From NCBI RefSeq assembly GCF_014199335.1, contig NZ_JACIJI010000001.1, positions 124,001 to 188,000 on the forward strand: a stretch of 64,000 nt of DNA. Direction: 5' to 3'. Source of the stretch: Stakelama sediminis. Its GTDB lineage: Bacteria; Pseudomonadota; Alphaproteobacteria; Sphingomonadales; Sphingomonadaceae. How positions within the stretch are numbered: position 1 is the stretch's first letter; each line of letters opens with the position of its first letter. Below the pieces are notes generated by a model. The model was not told the DNA's origin, made no database searches, and worked only from the letters and a program-made list of their open reading frames with translations. Below are positions 48,725 to 58,076 of this stretch, piece by piece. The position numbers and the translations under genes were made by a program.

Positions 48725-51016
48725 ATGCGCGACAAGGAATTACGGCTGGCACTGGTCTGCTACGGCGGCATCAGCCTTGCCATCTATATGCACGGCATCA
48801 CCAAGGAGATCTGGCGGCTGGCCCGTGCCAGCAAGGCGGTACGCGACGGCAAGCACTGCCCCGACGGCAGCGAACATGTCTATTGCCGGATGTTCGACGA
48901 AATCGCGAATTCCGGCCAGATCAATCTGCGCGCGATGGTCGATATCGTTGCGGGCGCCAGCGCGGGCGGCATCAACGGCATCTTCCTGGCACAGGCTATC
49001 GCGACCGGCCAGTCGCTGGAACCGCTCACCGACATGTGGCTGGAGGTCGCGGATATCGAGGCGCTACTGTCCCCCGACCGCGCTCCGGGATCGAAGATGA
49101 CCAAATTCTGGGCCTTGCCGATCGCCTGGATGATGGCGCGGCGCGAAGCCGGAATCGAGGAAGATGTCGATCCGGCCACCCGCGACGAAGTGCGCGGCAA
49201 GCTGGAAAAGTTCGTTCGGTCGCAATGGTTCGAACCACCCTTTGGCGGGGAGCAGTTTCTTCACCTGCTGTTCAACGCGCTCGACGCGATGGCCGAAACC
49301 TCCGGCGAACGCCTGCTGCCACCGGGGCAGCCGCTGGACCTGTTCGTCACGCTGACCGATTTCGGCGGCCATCCCGAACGGCTGCGCCTCAATTCGCCGC
49401 CCGAAGTGGTGGAAACCGAACACCGGCTGGTGTGCAGCTTCACCGACCGCGGTCTGGGCCCGGTGACACAAATCGCGCATCCGGCGGAACTGACCTTTGC
49501 TGCACGCGGCACCTCCAGCTTCCCCGGCGCCTTTCCGCCGTTCACGATCGCCGAACTCGACCGGGTGACGGAAGAACGGGAGATCGACTGGCCCAGTCGC
49601 GATGCGTTTCTGGAGCGCATCCTGCCGCGCCAATATGCCGCCAACGCGCTGGACACCGTCGCCCTGATCGACGGATCGGTGCTGGCCAATGCGCCATTCA
49701 AGCCCGCCATCGACGCGCTTCGCCAGCGCCCGGCACGCCGGCAGGTCGATCGGCGGTTCGTGTTCATCGACCCCGTTCCCGACATGCGTTTCGGCATCAA
49801 TCGCAAGACGGGGGAGACTCCCGGCTTTTTCCAGACGATCATCGGTGCACTGTCCGAATTACCCCGCCAGCAACCGATCCGCGACAATCTGGAGGCCATC
49901 GACGAACGCTCGCGCCGGATCGAACGGATGCTGGGTATCATCGACAAGATCCGCGAGGAAGTGGAGGCGCAGGTCGTGTCGCTGTTCGGCTATACCCTCT
50001 TCCTCGACTATCCGACGCCCAAGCGGCTGTCCGCATGGCGCCGCCGTGCGCAGATCAGTGCCGCGAACAAGGCAGGGTACAGCCACACCGCCTATGGCCG
50101 GTTGAAGGTGGACGGGATGATCGACCGGCTGACCGACCTGCTGCTGCTGATCGCCGACCAGTCCGGCCCCGCCGATCGCCGTCGCGTTCGCCGCGCTGTG
50201 ACAAAAGTGGTGCAAGAGCGCGGCTATGACGATTTCGCCACCAGCCATCCCAGCGGCGTGTCTCCCGCCGCACTCGAATTTCTGCGCGCGCACGACCTGT
50301 CCTTCCGCATCCGCCGATTGCGTCTGCTGCTGCGCCGGATCACCGAACTCGACAGCGAATATGTCAGCGCGGAACTGACGCCCATGCGCGATGCGGCCTA
50401 TGAGGCGCTGGCCGACTATCTCGAACTGGAACGTGCCCAGCATTATGCCGACCTGCGCAAACAGGTTCGGGCGATGAAGGATGACGCGGGCGACGTTCTC
50501 GATGCCATTGCACAGCGGATGGACCTGCAGGCGCTCGATATGCTGGTCGATGCCCGCCTGGCAGAGGGTATGAGCAAGCTGTCGCGCGAAACCCGGCGCC
50601 CCGTACTGCTCTCCTATCTGGGCTTTTCCTTCTTCGATCTCGCTACCCTGCCCTTGCTGCAGGGCGAGGGACTGGGCGAATATGACCCGATCCGGGTCGA
50701 CCGCATCTCCCCCGACGATGCCACGGCGATCCGCAGCGGCGGGGCGCAGGCGACGCTGAAGGGAATTCAGTTCAATACGTTCGGAGCGTTTTTCAGCCGC
50801 AGCTATCGCGAAAACGACTATTTATGGGGACGCCTGCACGGTGCCGACCGTCTGGTCGATATCGTATTGTCGACCCTGACCGCCTCCACCCGGTTGCCGC
50901 CGGGTCGCGTGCTGGAGATCAAGCGCGCTGCATTTCGGGCAATTCTTGACGAAGAGGAGCCGCGTCTTACCCAGATTTCGTCGCTGATTGAGCAGCTTCG
51001 CGGCGAAATCGGCTGA
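48725..51016 (+). CDS. Patatin-like phospholipase with C-terminal DUF3376-type region
   Basis: This 763-residue protein starts with LRLALVCYGGISLAIYMHGI, the oxyanion-hole region of the family, followed by a Ser nucleophile in VAGASAGGINGIFLAQ (about residue 80) and the paired Asp in LIDGSVLANAPF. The catalytic Ser-Asp dyad is therefore complete. A long C-terminal part of about 400 residues, mainly helical, fits the DUF3376 extension. It should cleave acyl chains from lipids. No signal peptide is seen. An in-frame TTG nine bases upstream is an alternative start. Confidence 0.85.
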   Translation: MRDKELRLALVCYGGISLAIYMHGITKEIWRLARASKAVRDGKHCPDGSEHVYCRMFDEIANSGQINLRAMVDIVAGASAGGINGIFLAQAIATGQSLEPLTDMWLEVADIEALLSPDRAPGSKMTKFWALPIAWMMARREAGIEEDVDPATRDEVRGKLEKFVRSQWFEPPFGGEQFLHLLFNALDAMAETSGERLLPPGQPLDLFVTLTDFGGHPERLRLNSPPEVVETEHRLVCSFTDRGLGPVTQIAHPAELTFAARGTSSFPGAFPPFTIAELDRVTEEREIDWPSRDAFLERILPRQYAANALDTVALIDGSVLANAPFKPAIDALRQRPARRQVDRRFVFIDPVPDMRFGINRKTGETPGFFQTIIGALSELPRQQPIRDNLEAIDERSRRIERMLGIIDKIREEVEAQVVSLFGYTLFLDYPTPKRLSAWRRRAQISAANKAGYSHTAYGRLKVDGMIDRLTDLLLLIADQSGPADRRRVRRAVTKVVQERGYDDFATSHPSGVSPAALEFLRAHDLSFRIRRLRLLLRRITELDSEYVSAELTPMRDAAYEALADYLELERAQHYADLRKQVRAMKDDAGDVLDAIAQRMDLQALDMLVDARLAEGMSKLSRETRRPVLLSYLGFSFFDLATLPLLQGEGLGEYDPIRVDRISPDDATAIRSGGAQATLKGIQFNTFGAFFSRSYRENDYLWGRLHGADRLVDIVLSTLTASTRLPPGRVLEIKRAAFRAILDEEEPRLTQISSLIEQLRGEIG

Positions 51017-51084
51017 TGCTGGTCAAGCGCGGAAGTCACGCCTAAACTGCCCTTCGAGTTTTCGGACCATCAACACGGATCGCC

Positions 51085-51462
51085 ATGCAATTTCTCAAAA
51101 CCCTGTTCTGGGCGCTGATCATCGGCCTCGCGGCGGCATTTGCCTATAATAACTGGTTTCCCGTCGACCTGAACCTGTGGAGCGATCTGGTGGCGGAGGT
51201 GAACCTGCCGCTGCTGATGCTGGTCTGCTTCCTGATCGGGTTCGTGCCGATGCTGCTGGTCCACTACACCAGCCGCTGGCGGATGCGGCAGCGCATTTCC
51301 AGTCTGGAAAGAACGATGAACGATCTGCGTACCGCCCATGCTGCGCCGAATGTTTCCAATGCGCCCGCCCCTCCGAAAAGCGATGTCGATACAAGCATTG
51401 CACCGGCAGGCGACGGTCCGCTTTTCGAATCCCTTCCTGCCGGTTCCGCAAAGGATCGTTGA
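51085..51462 (+). CDS. lapA: LapA-type (DUF1049) membrane protein
   Basis: This 125-residue protein has two hydrophobic helices (FLKTLFWALIIGLAAAFAY and LPLLMLVCFLIGFVPMLLV) followed by a basic/coiled segment with ERTM and a disordered tail. This is the layout of LapA/DUF1049 proteins, which help balance lipopolysaccharide synthesis. Its stop overlaps the pyrF start by one base (TGATG), so the two are coupled. Confidence 0.78.
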   Translation: MQFLKTLFWALIIGLAAAFAYNNWFPVDLNLWSDLVAEVNLPLLMLVCFLIGFVPMLLVHYTSRWRMRQRISSLERTMNDLRTAHAAPNVSNAPAPPKSDVDTSIAPAGDGPLFESLPAGSAKDR

Positions 51463-52136
51463 TGCATTCCCCAATCTTCGTCGCTATCGACACCACCGAC
51501 CTCGACCGGGCGAAAGCCATCGCCACACGGGTCAAACCGCATGTTGGTGGCATCAAGCTGGGGCTGGAATTTTTCTGCGCGAACGGCCCGGCGGGCGTGC
51601 AGACAATGGCGCATCTGGGGCTGCCGGTCTTTCTCGACCTGAAGCTGCACGACATTCCCAATACCGTCGCCAAGGCGATACAGGCGCTTCATTTACTGGA
51701 ACCGGCGATCCTGACGGTCCATGCCTCGGGCGGACAGGCCATGCTGGAAGATGCCAAGGCGGCAGCACCCACCGGGACGAAGGTGGTCGCGGTAACGATG
51801 CTGACCAGCCTGGACGGGGACGATCTGCGCGCAACCGGCGTTACCGGCGACCCGCATGAACAGGTGCTGCGCCTCACCGAACTGGCGCGCGCATCCGGTG
51901 TTGATGGGATTGTCTGTTCCGGAAAAGAAGTCGCCGCTGCCCATGCCGCGTGGAAAGAAGGCTTTTTCGTCGTGCCCGGCGTTCGCCCCGAAAACGTACA
52001 TAGCGGCGATCAGAAACGCGTGGTGACCCCGCGCGCCGCCCTCGATTCAGGTGCCTCGATCCTCGTCATCGGTCGCCCGATTACACAGGCGGACGACCCC
52101 GACGGGGCCGCCCGTGCGATTGAAGCTACGTTATAG
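51462..52136 (+). CDS. pyrF: Orotidine 5'-phosphate decarboxylase
   Basis: This 224-residue TIM-barrel enzyme makes UMP. It starts with IFVAIDTTDLDRAKAIA; the catalytic Lys-Asp set lies in VFLDLKLHDIPNTVAKAI; and the phosphate loop VVPGVRPE and LVIGRPIT follow. The ATG at 51462 is fixed by the one-base overlap with lapA. It lies upstream of trpF, an order common in alphaproteobacteria, but a small gene on the opposite strand now sits between them. Confidence 0.95.
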   Translation: MHSPIFVAIDTTDLDRAKAIATRVKPHVGGIKLGLEFFCANGPAGVQTMAHLGLPVFLDLKLHDIPNTVAKAIQALHLLEPAILTVHASGGQAMLEDAKAAAPTGTKVVAVTMLTSLDGDDLRATGVTGDPHEQVLRLTELARASGVDGIVCSGKEVAAAHAAWKEGFFVVPGVRPENVHSGDQKRVVTPRAALDSGASILVIGRPITQADDPDGAARAIEATL

Positions 52137-52147
52137 CCAGCGCGGAC

Positions 52148-52297
52148 CTATAACCGGCGGCGACCGGTGAAGAGCTGGAACAGCACCACGATGACCGCGA
52201 TGACGAGCAGCAGGTGGATAAGGCCCCCGGCGACATGAAAGGCGAAAAAGCCCAGCAGCCAGAGGATCAAAAGAATTACAGCAATCGTCCAAAGCAT
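52148..52297 (-). CDS. Small Lmo0937-like membrane protein (49 residues)
   Basis: This short minus-strand frame encodes MLWTIAVILLILWLLGFFAF followed by HVAGGLIHLLLVIAVIVVLF and a basic end TGRRRL. Two hydrophobic helices with a Gly/His turn match the Lmo0937 family of tiny stress-related membrane proteins. AGGGAGA lies seven bases upstream of the ATG. A GGAAC-N16-GGTT element upstream resembles a general-stress sigma-EcfG promoter. Confidence 0.8.
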   Translation of the reverse strand: MLWTIAVILLILWLLGFFAFHVAGGLIHLLLVIAVIVVLFQLFTGRRRL

Positions 52298-52339
52298 CGT
52301 CGTCTCCCTGAAAACGGGGCAAGCCCCTTGATCCGCTCC

Positions 52340-52364
52340 AACCTTTCAGGAAGATGAACGTTCC
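52340..52364 (-). promoter_or_regulatory. Candidate sigma-EcfG promoter
   Basis: Read on the minus strand, GGAAC (52364-52360) is followed after 16 bases by GGTT (52343-52340). The alphaproteobacterial consensus is GGAAC-N16/17-CGTT, so only one base differs. It lies 43 bp upstream of the Lmo0937-like start. Confidence 0.6.
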
Positions 52365-52402
52365 ACCGCGATCGCGTAACATGCATATTTCAAGGACCGT
52401 CC

Positions 52403-53041
52403 ATGCCCGCCACCGCCAAGATATGCGGTCTTTCCACCCCGGAAACACTCCAAGCCGCACTAGGCGGAGGCGCAAGTCATGTCGGCTTTATATTCTTCCC
52501 GCCCAGCCCGCGCCATGTCTCTTTCGATACGGCCGCTGCACTCGGCACGCGGGTGCCCGCTCATGTCGGCAAGGTCGGGGTGTTCGTCGATCCCGATGAC
52601 GCGCTGCTCGATGCCGCCATCGCCGCTGCCGGGCTGAACGTCCTGCAATTGCACAAGACCACCCCGGAACGCGCTGCACAGATACGGCAGCGCACCGGGC
52701 AAGAAGTCTGGGCCGCCGTGGCGATCAAGACGCGCGCCGACCTCGATACCGCCCGCACTTTTCGTGATGCCGCTGATCGAATCCTCTACGACGCTAAAAC
52801 GCCCGAAAAGGCCACACTTCCCGGCGGTATGGGCGTTCGCTTCGATTGGGCGCTACTTGACGGGTTTCGCCATCCCCTGCCCTGGGCCTTGTCGGGGGGA
52901 CTGGACACCTCGAATGTCGGCGAAGCCATCGCCCGCACCGGGGCGCGGCTGGTCGATGTTTCCTCAGGCGTGGAAACCGGCCCCGGCGTGAAGGACCGCA
53001 CAAAAATCGTCGCGTTTCTGAAAGCAGTGGCACAGGCCTGA
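52403..53041 (+). CDS. trpF: Phosphoribosylanthranilate isomerase
   Basis: This 212-residue TIM-barrel enzyme catalyses the Amadori step of tryptophan synthesis. It starts [18 protein letters not shown] with the catalytic Cys, and later shows LQLHKTTP, the [14 protein letters not shown] phosphate loop and [15 protein letters not shown]. It heads the trpF-trpB-...-trpA set. The start codon at 52403 overlaps the region of divergent control for the small membrane gene. Confidence 0.95.
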   Translation: MPATAKICGLSTPETLQAALGGGASHVGFIFFPPSPRHVSFDTAAALGTRVPAHVGKVGVFVDPDDALLDAAIAAAGLNVLQLHKTTPERAAQIRQRTGQEVWAAVAIKTRADLDTARTFRDAADRILYDAKTPEKATLPGGMGVRFDWALLDGFRHPLPWALSGGLDTSNVGEAIARTGARLVDVSSGVETGPGVKDRTKIVAFLKAVAQA

Positions 53042-53088
53042 GCTTGGGGATTGGATCGCGCGCAGTTCCTGCTAAACGGGCAGGCGTT

Positions 53089-54318
53089 ATGAATGCCCCC
53101 AACTCCTTCCGTGCGCAGCCCGACGAACGTGGTCATTTCGGCCAGTTCGGCGGACGCTATGTTGCCGAAACGCTGATGCCGCTGATCCTCGAACTGGGTC
53201 GCGAATATGAACGCGCAAAGGCCGACCCCGCTTTCAAGGCGCAATTCGATGACCTGCTCGAACATTATGTCGGCCGTCCCAGCCCGCTTTATTTTGCCGA
53301 GCGGCTGACCGAGGCGGTGCGCAAGGACGCCACCCCCGGCAAGGGCGCGCAAATCTGGTTCAAGCGCGACGAACTGAATCACACCGGCGCGCACAAGATC
53401 AACAACTGCATCGGTCAGATTCTGCTCGCCATGCGAATGGGCAAGACACGGATCATCGCCGAAACCGGCGCGGGTCAGCACGGCGTCGCCACCGCAACCG
53501 TCGCCGCACGTTTCGGCCTGCCCTGCGTCATTTACATGGGCGCGAAGGATGTCGAGCGTCAGCAGCCTAATGTGTTCCGCATGAAGCTGCTGGGCGCGGA
53601 AGTGCGTCCCGTCGAGTCGGGTGCGAAGACGCTGAAGGATGCCATGAACGAAGGGCTGCGCGACTGGGTCGCGAACGTCCATGACACCTTCTACATCATC
53701 GGCACTGCCGCGGGTCCGCACCCCTATCCCGAACTGGTCCGTGATTTTCAAAGCGTGATCGGGCGGGAAGCACGCGAACAGATGCTTAAACGCATCGACC
53801 GCCTGCCCGACCTGCTGGTCGCGGCGATCGGCGGAGGATCGAACGCCATCGGTCTGTTCCACCCGTTCCTCGACGATCCCGACGTCAAGATGCTGGGCGT
53901 TGAGGCGGCGGGCGAAGGACTGGACAAACGCCATGCGGCAAGTCTGGCGGGCGGCTTTCCCGGCGTGCTTCATGGCAACAAGACCTATCTGCTTCAGGAT
54001 GAGGACGGCCAGATCGCGGAGGCGCATTCGATCAGCGCGGGGCTGGACTATCCCGGTATCGGCCCCGAACATGCCTGGCTGAAGGATATCGGCCGTGTCG
54101 AATATACCGCAGTCACCGACACGCAGGCGCTCGACGCCTTTCAGCTATTGTGCCGGACGGAAGGTATCATCCCCGCACTGGAACCCTCCCACGCCATCGC
54201 AGCAGTGACTGACAAGGCACGGCAAATGAACAAGGATCAGATCATCCTCGCCAATCTGTGCGGTCGCGGCGACAAGGACATCTTCACCGTGGCAGAGGCA
54301 CTGGGGGTAGCGATATGA
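53089..54318 (+). CDS. trpB: Tryptophan synthase beta chain
   Basis: This 409-residue PLP enzyme joins indole to serine. The PLP Lys is in HTGAHKINN (about residue 102), the catalytic Glu in [10 protein letters not shown], and the phosphate loop in GGGSNAIG. I use the ATG at 53089 ([10 protein letters not shown]) rather than an upstream in-frame start at 53044, which adds unconserved residues. In most relatives trpA follows directly; here a small membrane-protein gene overlaps its stop by four bases. Confidence 0.96.
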   Translation: MNAPNSFRAQPDERGHFGQFGGRYVAETLMPLILELGREYERAKADPAFKAQFDDLLEHYVGRPSPLYFAERLTEAVRKDATPGKGAQIWFKRDELNHTGAHKINNCIGQILLAMRMGKTRIIAETGAGQHGVATATVAARFGLPCVIYMGAKDVERQQPNVFRMKLLGAEVRPVESGAKTLKDAMNEGLRDWVANVHDTFYIIGTAAGPHPYPELVRDFQSVIGREAREQMLKRIDRLPDLLVAAIGGGSNAIGLFHPFLDDPDVKMLGVEAAGEGLDKRHAASLAGGFPGVLHGNKTYLLQDEDGQIAEAHSISAGLDYPGIGPEHAWLKDIGRVEYTAVTDTQALDAFQLLCRTEGIIPALEPSHAIAAVTDKARQMNKDQIILANLCGRGDKDIFTVAEALGVAI

Positions 54319-54542
54319 AAACCGCAATAGGTTGGACGACGACGCTCCTCCTTTGCTGGGCCGCCATGACGGCAATTGCCTTTACCGCATATCAGCTCGG
54401 TGAGTTTCACCGGTTTGCTTTGACGACGCGTGGAATGGAAACGGACCATATCGCACGCACACTACTCCTCGGTATAGTTGGCGGCACCGCCTGTGCGGTG
54501 GCTTTTCTGCGTAATATGAAAATGCGTTTGAGTCTGGATTGA
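54315..54542 (+). CDS. Small two-helix membrane protein of unknown function
   Basis: This 75-residue frame begins with ATG overlapping the trpB stop (ATGA). It has two hydrophobic stretches, [20 protein letters not shown] and [17 protein letters not shown], and a short basic end. I do not recognise a family. The base composition is lower in GC than trpB. Coupling to trpB would give it the same expression as the tryptophan genes, but a functional link is not implied. Confidence 0.6.
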   Translation: MKTAIGWTTTLLLCWAAMTAIAFTAYQLGEFHRFALTTRGMETDHIARTLLLGIVGGTACAVAFLRNMKMRLSLD

Positions 54543-54611
54543 ACAATTGTTTCCGTTCATACCGGCTCGATGACGGGTTATACGTCCCGCATAATCTTAC
54601 TGGAGAATATG

Positions 54612-54878
54612 ATGTTGAAACTAATCGGTACTGTTTCGGTTCTTTCTCTTGCAATGACGGTGACTTCGCCCGTGCTCGCCAAGGATCATAGCAAGGAAAA
54701 GAAGGAGCACAGGCAATGCAGGAAGTATGAAGTTACCGGCTCGAATATTCCTCAATTGATTTGCCATACCGACACGGAATGGAAACAGCTCGACAAACAA
54801 GCAGCGGATGTACAGGCAGAAAATCGTCATCAGATTGAGCGTGCGCAAAATCAGGTTCAATATACTTCTCCGCAATGA
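54612..54878 (+). CDS. Small exported basic protein of unknown function
   Basis: This 88-residue frame has a signal peptide (LIGTVSVLSLAMTVTSPVLA), then a charged stretch (KDHSKEKKEHRQ) and a C-x(n)-C segment, CRKYEVTGSNIPQLICHTDT, whose two Cys could form a disulfide. The C-terminal half is a charged, Gln-rich helix. GGAGA lies just upstream; a second ATG three bases earlier is also possible. It is clearly more AT-rich than its neighbours. Small exported proteins with this V-T-G-S-x-I-P-x-x-x-C core occur widely in sphingomonads, but the role is unknown. Confidence 0.6.
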   Translation: MLKLIGTVSVLSLAMTVTSPVLAKDHSKEKKEHRQCRKYEVTGSNIPQLICHTDTEWKQLDKQAADVQAENRHQIERAQNQVQYTSPQ

Positions 54879-54953
54879 ATTGACTTTCCGCTCCTTCAGG
54901 GGTCATCGGATTTTTTGCTTACTTTTACCTACCAAAGCGCCTGACAGACTTTT

Positions 54954-55808
54954 ATGAATTCTCCCATTCCGCTTTCCGAGCCTTCCAATAACGGCCTCGA
55001 CCGGCTGCGCTTCGCCTTTGCCGATGCGCAGGCGCAGGGTCGCGCTGCGCTGGTGACGTTTGTGACCGCCGGCGATCCGACACCCGGCGCCACCGGTGCC
55101 ATTCTCGATGCGCTGGTGGCTGGTGGCACGGATGTGATCGAACTGGGAATGCCGTTCACCGATCCGATGGCCGATGGTCCGGCGATCCAGTCGGCCAATC
55201 TGCGCAGCCTGGCCGCCGGAACGAAAACCGCCGACATACTGGCCATCGCCAAGGCGTTCCGCACCCGCCACCCCGATGTGCCGCTGGTACTGATGGGCTA
55301 TGCCAATCCGATGCTGCGCCGAAGTGCCGACTGGTTCGCGAACGCCGCCAAAGATGCGGGCGTCGATGGCGTGATCTGTGTCGATGTACCACCGGAAGAG
55401 GACGACGCGCTCGGCCCGGCGCTGCGCGATGCCGGGCTGCACCTGATCCGGCTCGCCACACCGACCACCGATACCGCGCGACTTCCTGCTGTACTCGATG
55501 GTGCAAGCGGTTTTCTCTATTATGTCTCGGTTGCCGGGATCACCGGCCTGCAACAGGCGGCACAAACCTCGATCGAAGAAGCGGTGGCGCGCCTGAAAAG
55601 TGCTACCGACATTCCCGTAGCCGTCGGCTTCGGCGTGCGAACGCCGGAACAGGCCGCCAATATCGGCCGTGTCGCGGACGGCGTCGTTGTCGGCTCGGCC
55701 ATCGTCGACCTGGTCGGCAAGCATGGAAGCGGTGCGCCGGAGCCGGTGCGTAGCTATATCGAACAACTCGCCGCTGCACTGCGCGCGGCACGAAAGGAAC
55801 CTGCATGA
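54954..55808 (+). CDS. trpA: Tryptophan synthase alpha chain
   Basis: This 284-residue TIM-barrel subunit cleaves indole-3-glycerol phosphate. The catalytic Glu lies in DVIELGMPFTDPMADGPAIQ and the Asp in VDGVICVDVPPEE; the phosphate loop is in PVAVGFGVRTPEQA with VVVGSAIVDL after it. It is separated from trpB by about 640 bp holding two small genes. Its stop overlaps the accD start by four bases (ATGA). Confidence 0.95.
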   Translation: MNSPIPLSEPSNNGLDRLRFAFADAQAQGRAALVTFVTAGDPTPGATGAILDALVAGGTDVIELGMPFTDPMADGPAIQSANLRSLAAGTKTADILAIAKAFRTRHPDVPLVLMGYANPMLRRSADWFANAAKDAGVDGVICVDVPPEEDDALGPALRDAGLHLIRLATPTTDTARLPAVLDGASGFLYYVSVAGITGLQQAAQTSIEEAVARLKSATDIPVAVGFGVRTPEQAANIGRVADGVVVGSAIVDLVGKHGSGAPEPVRSYIEQLAAALRAARKEPA

Positions 55809-56659
55809 GCTGGCTCAACCGCGTCCGCAACGCGATCCCCTTCGTCACCAAGCGGGAGACGCCCGACAATCTCTGGCACAAGTGCAAGGGATGCGGGCAG
55901 ATGGTGTTCCTGAAGGAATATGAAGAAAATCTGTTCGTCTGCCCGTCATGCGACCATCATGGCCGCATCGGCCCGGCCACGCGCTTTGCCCATTTGTTCG
56001 ACACGGGAAGCTTTGCCGTATTGCCCGCCCCGCAGGTTGCCGACGATCCGCTGAAATTCCGCGACTCCAAACGCTATGTCGATCGCCTGAAAACCGCGCG
56101 CACCGATACCGGCGATCAGGATGCGTTTCTGAACGCGCGCGGCACCATCGACGGACAGAAGGCCGTCATCGGCGTGCAGAATTTCGCGTTCATGGGCGGG
56201 TCGATGGGTCAGGCCGTAGGCGAAGCCTTTATTCAGGGGGTCGAAGCGGCGATTGCCGACCATGCGCCGTTCATTGTCTTCACCGCTTCGGGCGGCGCGC
56301 GCATGCAGGAAGGCATATTGTCGCTGATGCAGATGCCGCGCTCGACCGTCGCCATCCAGATGCTGCATGAAGCGGGCCTGCCCTATATCGTCGTGCTGAC
56401 CGATCCGACTTCGGGCGGCGTGATGGCGGCCTATGCCATGCTGGGCGACGTGCATATTGCCGAACCCAAGGCAACGCTGGCCTTTACCGGACGCCGGGTG
56501 ATTGAGAACACCATCCGCGAAAAGCTGCCCGACGATTTTCAGACCAGCGAATATTATCGCGATCACGGCCTGATCGACATGGTGACGCACCGCAAGGAAC
56601 TGCGCGAAACGCTGAGCATGCTGATCGGCTATATGGCGTCGGAAAAACAGGCGGCGTAA
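55805..56659 (+). CDS. accD: Acetyl-CoA carboxylase carboxyltransferase beta subunit
   Basis: This 284-residue subunit works with AccA to transfer carboxyl groups to acetyl-CoA. The N-terminal zinc ribbon is CKGCGQMVF ... CPSCDHHG (Cys about 27, 30, 46, 49). The carboxyltransferase core has FAFMGGSMGQAVGEAF and FTASGGARMQEGILSLMQM. It overlaps trpA and is followed after 23 bases by folC, the standard alphaproteobacterial trpA-accD-folC order. Confidence 0.96.
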   Translation: MSWLNRVRNAIPFVTKRETPDNLWHKCKGCGQMVFLKEYEENLFVCPSCDHHGRIGPATRFAHLFDTGSFAVLPAPQVADDPLKFRDSKRYVDRLKTARTDTGDQDAFLNARGTIDGQKAVIGVQNFAFMGGSMGQAVGEAFIQGVEAAIADHAPFIVFTASGGARMQEGILSLMQMPRSTVAIQMLHEAGLPYIVVLTDPTSGGVMAAYAMLGDVHIAEPKATLAFTGRRVIENTIREKLPDDFQTSEYYRDHGLIDMVTHRKELRETLSMLIGYMASEKQAA

Positions 56660-56682
56660 CCGCGCGAAAGAGGCTGGGGCCT

Positions 56683-58005
56683 ATGCCTGATTTCGCCGTT
56701 TCCGCCGACCCGGCGGTCCAGAAACAGCTCGACCGGCTGTTCGCGCACGGCCCCGGTGCCGATGTGCTGGGGCTGGACCGCATTACACGGCTGCTCGACC
56801 GGCTCGGCAACCCGCAAGCGATGCTGCCGCCGGTGTTTCACGTTGCGGGAACCAACGGCAAGGGGTCGACCTGCGCGTTCCTGCGCGCCGCTCTGGAGGC
56901 GGACGGCAAGCGCGTTCATGTCTTCACCAGCCCGCATCTGGTGCGCTTTAACGAACGCATCCGGCTGGCAGGAAAGCTGATCGACGATGCCGCGCTGGCG
57001 GTATTGCTGGACGAAGTGCTGACCCGCGGCGACGGTATCGGGGCCAGCTTTTTCGAGGTAACGTCCGCAGCCGCGTTTCTGGCCTTTTCCCGCATTCCGG
57101 CGGATGCCTGTGTGATCGAGGTGGGGCTGGGCGGACGCCTCGACGCGACCAATGCGTTGTCCGATCCGGCCGTTTGCGGCATCGCCCAGCTCGGCATCGA
57201 TCATCAGGCATTTCTGGGCGACAGCCTGCCCCAGATCGCGCGGGAAAAGGCAGGGATTGCCAAGGCCGGACGCCCGCTGGTGACACTCTCCTATCCGGAT
57301 GCCGTCAAGCAGGCGATTGCCGAGACCGCGGCCACACGCGGCGCGCTGCTCCATATGCGCGGAACCGCGTGGAATGCCCATCTGACCGACGACGGCATAC
57401 GGATCGAAGATGCTCAGGGTACACTCATCCTGCCGCTCCCTGCCCTTCCCGGTGCCCATCAGGCAACCAATCTGTCGCTCGCCGCCGCCATGCTGCGCGC
57501 GCAGGATCGCGTCACCGTTTCCGACAAGGCGCTGATGACCGCCGCCGTCGCCGCACGCTGGCCCGCACGGATGCAGCCCATGGCGCCGGGGCCGTTGCGT
57601 GGCCTTTTGCCGCAGGCGACCGAACTCTGGCTCGATGGCGGCCACAATGCCGCGGCAGCGCAGGCGGTGCACGATACGCTGGCCACGCGCGCAGCCGGGC
57701 GCCCGGTGCATCTCGTGCTCGGAATGCTCGCCAACAAGGATGCTCGCGGATTGCTGGAACCGCTGGCGCCCCTCGCTGCCTCGCTCCACGCCGTACCGGT
57801 GCCGGGCCATGCCTGCCATCCGCCGGCAATGCTTGCTGCACTGGGAGGGGAGCTGGGCATCGCGACAACCGCCACCGCGACCGACCCGGCTGTCGCGCTA
57901 AAGGAGATTGCGGACACCTTGTCCGATGAGGCGATCGTCCTGATTCTCGGCTCGCTCTATCTTGCCGGTGAGGCGTTGGCCGCAAACGATGAATTTCCTG
58001 ACTAA
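56683..58005 (+). CDS. folC: Bifunctional folylpolyglutamate/dihydrofolate synthase
   Basis: This 440-residue Mur-ligase-type enzyme adds glutamate to folates. The P-loop is HVAGTNGKGSTCAFLRAAL, with the TSPHLVRFNERI motif, the VIEVGLGGRLDATNAL motif and the C-terminal LDGGHNAAAA motif. Length is normal. It ends the trpA-accD-folC run, and the next gene has its own ribosome-binding site after 71 bases. Confidence 0.95.
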   Translation: MPDFAVSADPAVQKQLDRLFAHGPGADVLGLDRITRLLDRLGNPQAMLPPVFHVAGTNGKGSTCAFLRAALEADGKRVHVFTSPHLVRFNERIRLAGKLIDDAALAVLLDEVLTRGDGIGASFFEVTSAAAFLAFSRIPADACVIEVGLGGRLDATNALSDPAVCGIAQLGIDHQAFLGDSLPQIAREKAGIAKAGRPLVTLSYPDAVKQAIAETAATRGALLHMRGTAWNAHLTDDGIRIEDAQGTLILPLPALPGAHQATNLSLAAAMLRAQDRVTVSDKALMTAAVAARWPARMQPMAPGPLRGLLPQATELWLDGGHNAAAAQAVHDTLATRAAGRPVHLVLGMLANKDARGLLEPLAPLAASLHAVPVPGHACHPPAMLAALGGELGIATTATATDPAVALKEIADTLSDEAIVLILGSLYLAGEALAANDEFPD

Positions 58006-58016
58006 GTGATATTGCG

Positions 58017-58029
58017 ATTGACTATCAAT
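58017..58029. promoter_or_regulatory. Short inverted repeat upstream of the 142-residue protein
   Basis: ATTGA and TCAAT flank CTA in the 71-bp gap after folC. It may be an operator or part of a promoter; there is no further support. Confidence 0.25.
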
Positions 58030-58076
58030 AGCGAAATGTGATGACTTGTCTGCATCACACGCCACGGGAGTCGATC

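Noticed and set aside
48725-51016. Anti-phage CBASS/patatin effector
   Set aside because: No cyclase, sensor or other defence gene is near; neighbours are housekeeping genes.
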